Positions 5,831 through 7,419 of a DNA stretch of 7,419 nucleotides are shown here, one piece after another. The stretch covers positions 1 to 7,419 of the forward strand of contig QMMT01000090.1 in assembly GCA_003647385.1 (NCBI GenBank). Direction: 5' to 3'. The stretch's first letter is position 1. Each line of letters starts with the position of its first letter. The stretch is from Deltaproteobacteria bacterium. Lineage in GTDB: Bacteria > Desulfobacterota > Desulfobacteria > Desulfobacterales > Desulfobacteraceae. A program made the translations under genes and the position numbers. The notes below the pieces were generated by a model, which saw nothing but the letters and a program-made list of their open reading frames with translations, was not told the origin of the DNA and ran no database searches.

Positions 5831-7000
5831 ATGGGTTCACTCAAAGAGTCTGTCTTGAATTGCAGTATAAACGCACAGGATGATGATAATTTTATAAATG
5901 AGCTTAATACACTTGCTCAGGAAAAGGGTGAAGATACCTACCAGGTAATTATCCAGACATTGACAAGTCTTGATCTTGAACCTGAAGAGGCTAAAAAATG
6001 CTGGTTTGAAATCATAGCACACCGAAAAAATATATCCCACATTTTAAAAAGAAAAGTAAGTTTACTGACAACAATCAGTGATTATTTTAACGCATTTGAA
6101 ACGTCTTTGAAAAACCATAAAATCGTTGATATAGACGTCTATGAAAAGGCCATAAAGGAATCTACCCATGACAACCTTACCGGACTGTTTAACAAGTCGT
6201 ATTTACAAGAGGCTTTGAATCAACACATCTCTTTAGCAAAACGTCACAACACAGACCTTTCAGTCCTGTTTCTTGATATTGATAATTTCAAAGAAATTAA
6301 CGACACTTTTGGTCATCATGCAGGTGATATCGTCTTGAAAAATGTTGCGCATACGATCAGCCAGGAAATGAGAGCAAGCGATATTATTTCCCGGTTTGGA
6401 GGCGATGAATTTGTTATATTGATGCCAAATACCTATAAAACAAATGCCCTTTTACTCTCTGAAAGGCTGCGCAACACTATTAAACAAAAAACAATAACAA
6501 TAAAAGGGACAACTCATAAAATAACGGTAAGCGGAGGCGTGGCCTCTTTTCCTATAGACGCTCTTAAAGCTGAAAATTTAATTAACCTGGCTGACAGTGC
6601 GTTATACAGGGCAAAAGGTGCGGGTAAAAACAGTATTTCTCTTTTTAAAGAAGATAAACGCCGTTTTCTGCGTATTGACTTTAACCGTCCTATAAAGGTA
6701 AAGCATCTGGGTTTCAGTCGCACGCGTACCTTATCCGGCAAGAGTAAGAACATAGCCATTGGCGGTATTCTCTTTGAAAACAAAGAACCAATATCCATTG
6801 GAGCCAGGGTCCAGGTAAGTATTTCAATCATCAAAGACTCTGATCCTCTTTTTCTTATCGGCACTATTGTCAGGGTTGAAGTATTGGGACCTGACAATTA
6901 TGATATTGGCATGACACTGTCTTTTAAAGAAATGGAAAAAACTGCTAAGGATGAAATATCAAAATTTTTAATCCAGCAGTCAGAAGAAAATATTAAATAA
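5831..7000 (+). CDS. diguanylate cyclase (GGDEF) with C-terminal PilZ domain
   Basis: Cytoplasmic signalling protein of 389 residues with no membrane segment. It condenses two GTP to c-di-GMP and probably binds the product. Residues 1-110 form a helical region with the pattern EEAKKCWFEIIAHRKNIS (52-69), seen in deltaproteobacterial GGDEF proteins, and likely regulatory. The GGDEF domain (about 112-272) is complete: DNLTGLFN (114-121), the metal-binding LDIDNFKEIND (148-158), GHHAGD (161-166) and intact GGDEF (190-194). The RxxD inhibitory site R181-A-S-D184 is exactly five residues before GGDEF, so product inhibition is expected. The PilZ domain (about 276-366) has RxxxR at 277-281 and N307-x-A309-x-x-G312 with alanine in place of the usual serine. 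The start at 5831 follows AAGGGGG (5821-5827). The gene is divergent from the glutamate-synthase-like gene and ends four bases from the convergent pyrB stop. Confidence 0.92.
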   Translation: MGSLKESVLNCSINAQDDDNFINELNTLAQEKGEDTYQVIIQTLTSLDLEPEEAKKCWFEIIAHRKNISHILKRKVSLLTTISDYFNAFETSLKNHKIVDIDVYEKAIKESTHDNLTGLFNKSYLQEALNQHISLAKRHNTDLSVLFLDIDNFKEINDTFGHHAGDIVLKNVAHTISQEMRASDIISRFGGDEFVILMPNTYKTNALLLSERLRNTIKQKTITIKGTTHKITVSGGVASFPIDALKAENLINLADSALYRAKGAGKNSISLFKEDKRRFLRIDFNRPIKVKHLGFSRTRTLSGKSKNIAIGGILFENKEPISIGARVQVSISIIKDSDPLFLIGTIVRVEVLGPDNYDIGMTLSFKEMEKTAKDEISKFLIQQSEENIK

Positions 7001-7004
7001 ATAT

Positions 7005-7419
7005 CTATCCTAAAAGCAGGTATAATAAAGCCATTCGAATATACAGGCCATTTTTAGCCTGATTAAAATATTGAGCTCTGGGATCGTTATCCACTTCCTG
7101 AGCTATCTCATCAACGCGTGGCAGAGGATGCATGATGATACTCTTTTGTTTCATTAACCTAATGTTTTCCTTATCAAGGATATATTTACCTGCTGCACTT
7201 TCATAATCTTTGAGATTATGAAACCGTTCTTTTTGAATACGTGTCATATACACACAATCCACCAAAGGCAGCACTTTTTCAAGAGAATCGACTTCCTCCC
7301 ATTCAACCTTATATTTCGTAAGATAATCTTTGATATCCTCATCCATTTTACAAACCAGCGGTGATACATAGTATATTTTAATATGATCGTATTTGGTCAG
7401 TAAATAAGAAAGGGATCTC
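7005..7419 (-). CDS. pyrB: aspartate carbamoyltransferase catalytic chain, C-terminal part (gene runs off the window)
   Basis: PyrB joins carbamoyl phosphate and L-aspartate to give N-carbamoyl-L-aspartate, the first committed step of pyrimidine synthesis. The frame is open from the window edge to TAG at 7005, 138 codons, about the last 45% of a catalytic chain of roughly 310 residues. Seen: RSLSYLL at the edge, matching the segment after the family's GRT; YMTRIQKER, which contains the aspartate-binding Arg and Gln; HPLPRVDEIAQEVD, the catalytic 240s-loop region; and the closing segment YIRMALLYLLLG. An internal ATG at 7346 is not the start, because the homologous sequence continues upstream of it. 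The C-terminus is a few residues shorter than the E. coli enzyme, which is normal variation. It is cut only by the window boundary; no damage is seen. Confidence 0.93.
   Translation of the reverse strand, partial: RSLSYLLTKYDHIKIYYVSPLVCKMDEDIKDYLTKYKVEWEEVDSLEKVLPLVDCVYMTRIQKERFHNLKDYESAAGKYILDKENIRLMKQKSIIMHPLPRVDEIAQEVDNDPRAQYFNQAKNGLYIRMALLYLLLG

Noticed and set aside
6514..6897. 127-codon open frame on the minus strand inside the GGDEF-PilZ gene
   Set aside because: The sense strand has clear domain motifs throughout; the antisense product shows none.
1..7419. CRISPR array, tRNA, rRNA or phage-defence genes
   Set aside because: I found no regularly spaced repeats of CRISPR length, no tRNA-like cloverleaf and no defence-family motif on either strand.

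Overview
The window looks like an ordinary chromosomal stretch of an anaerobic bacterium. The best guess is a Desulfobacterota (Desulfobacteraceae-like) sulfate reducer. That inference rests on gene content and style: a ferredoxin-dependent 2-oxoacid oxidoreductase, a stand-alone FMN glutamate-synthase-type protein with a cysteine cluster, and a GGDEF protein whose N-terminal helical region resembles deltaproteobacterial ones. Base composition is moderately AT-rich with many AAA lysine codons. No marker gene here fixes the taxon.

Layout from left to right. At 45-2442 on + lies a two-gene operon for a TPP-dependent 2-oxoacid:ferredoxin oxidoreductase: an alpha subunit, then a beta subunit fused to a gamma domain, with the two genes overlapping by 8 bases. 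At 2443-2555 is a short spacer with a candidate promoter, an unused Shine-Dalgarno sequence and a palindromic repeat. At 2556-3794 on + is a 12-helix MFS transporter. Copies of the same 18-bp repeat unit lie just before its start and across its stop codon. A symmetrical terminator (3807-3843) separates it from the convergent gene at 3864-5522 on -, an FMN-binding glutamate-synthase-domain protein. The 308-base divergent spacer 5523-5830 holds a minus-strand promoter candidate, a terminator-like hairpin and a second hairpin, all in the leader of that protein. At 5831-7000 on + is a diguanylate cyclase (GGDEF) with a C-terminal PilZ domain. It ends 4 bases from the convergent stop of pyrB, of which only the C-terminal 138 codons are present before the window ends.

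The oxidoreductase and the glutamate-synthase-like protein could both handle 2-oxoglutarate, linking carbon entry (reductive or oxidative TCA chemistry) to glutamate. That is inference, because the oxidoreductase substrate is not readable from sequence. The transporter's substrate is unknown. The GGDEF-PilZ protein both makes and probably senses c-di-GMP.

I see no CRISPR array, transposase, phage gene, tRNA or rRNA, and no clearly new multi-gene system. The observations most worth following are the 18-bp palindromic repeat flanking the transporter, the structured leader of the glutamate-synthase-like gene, and the relocated cysteine cluster of that protein.
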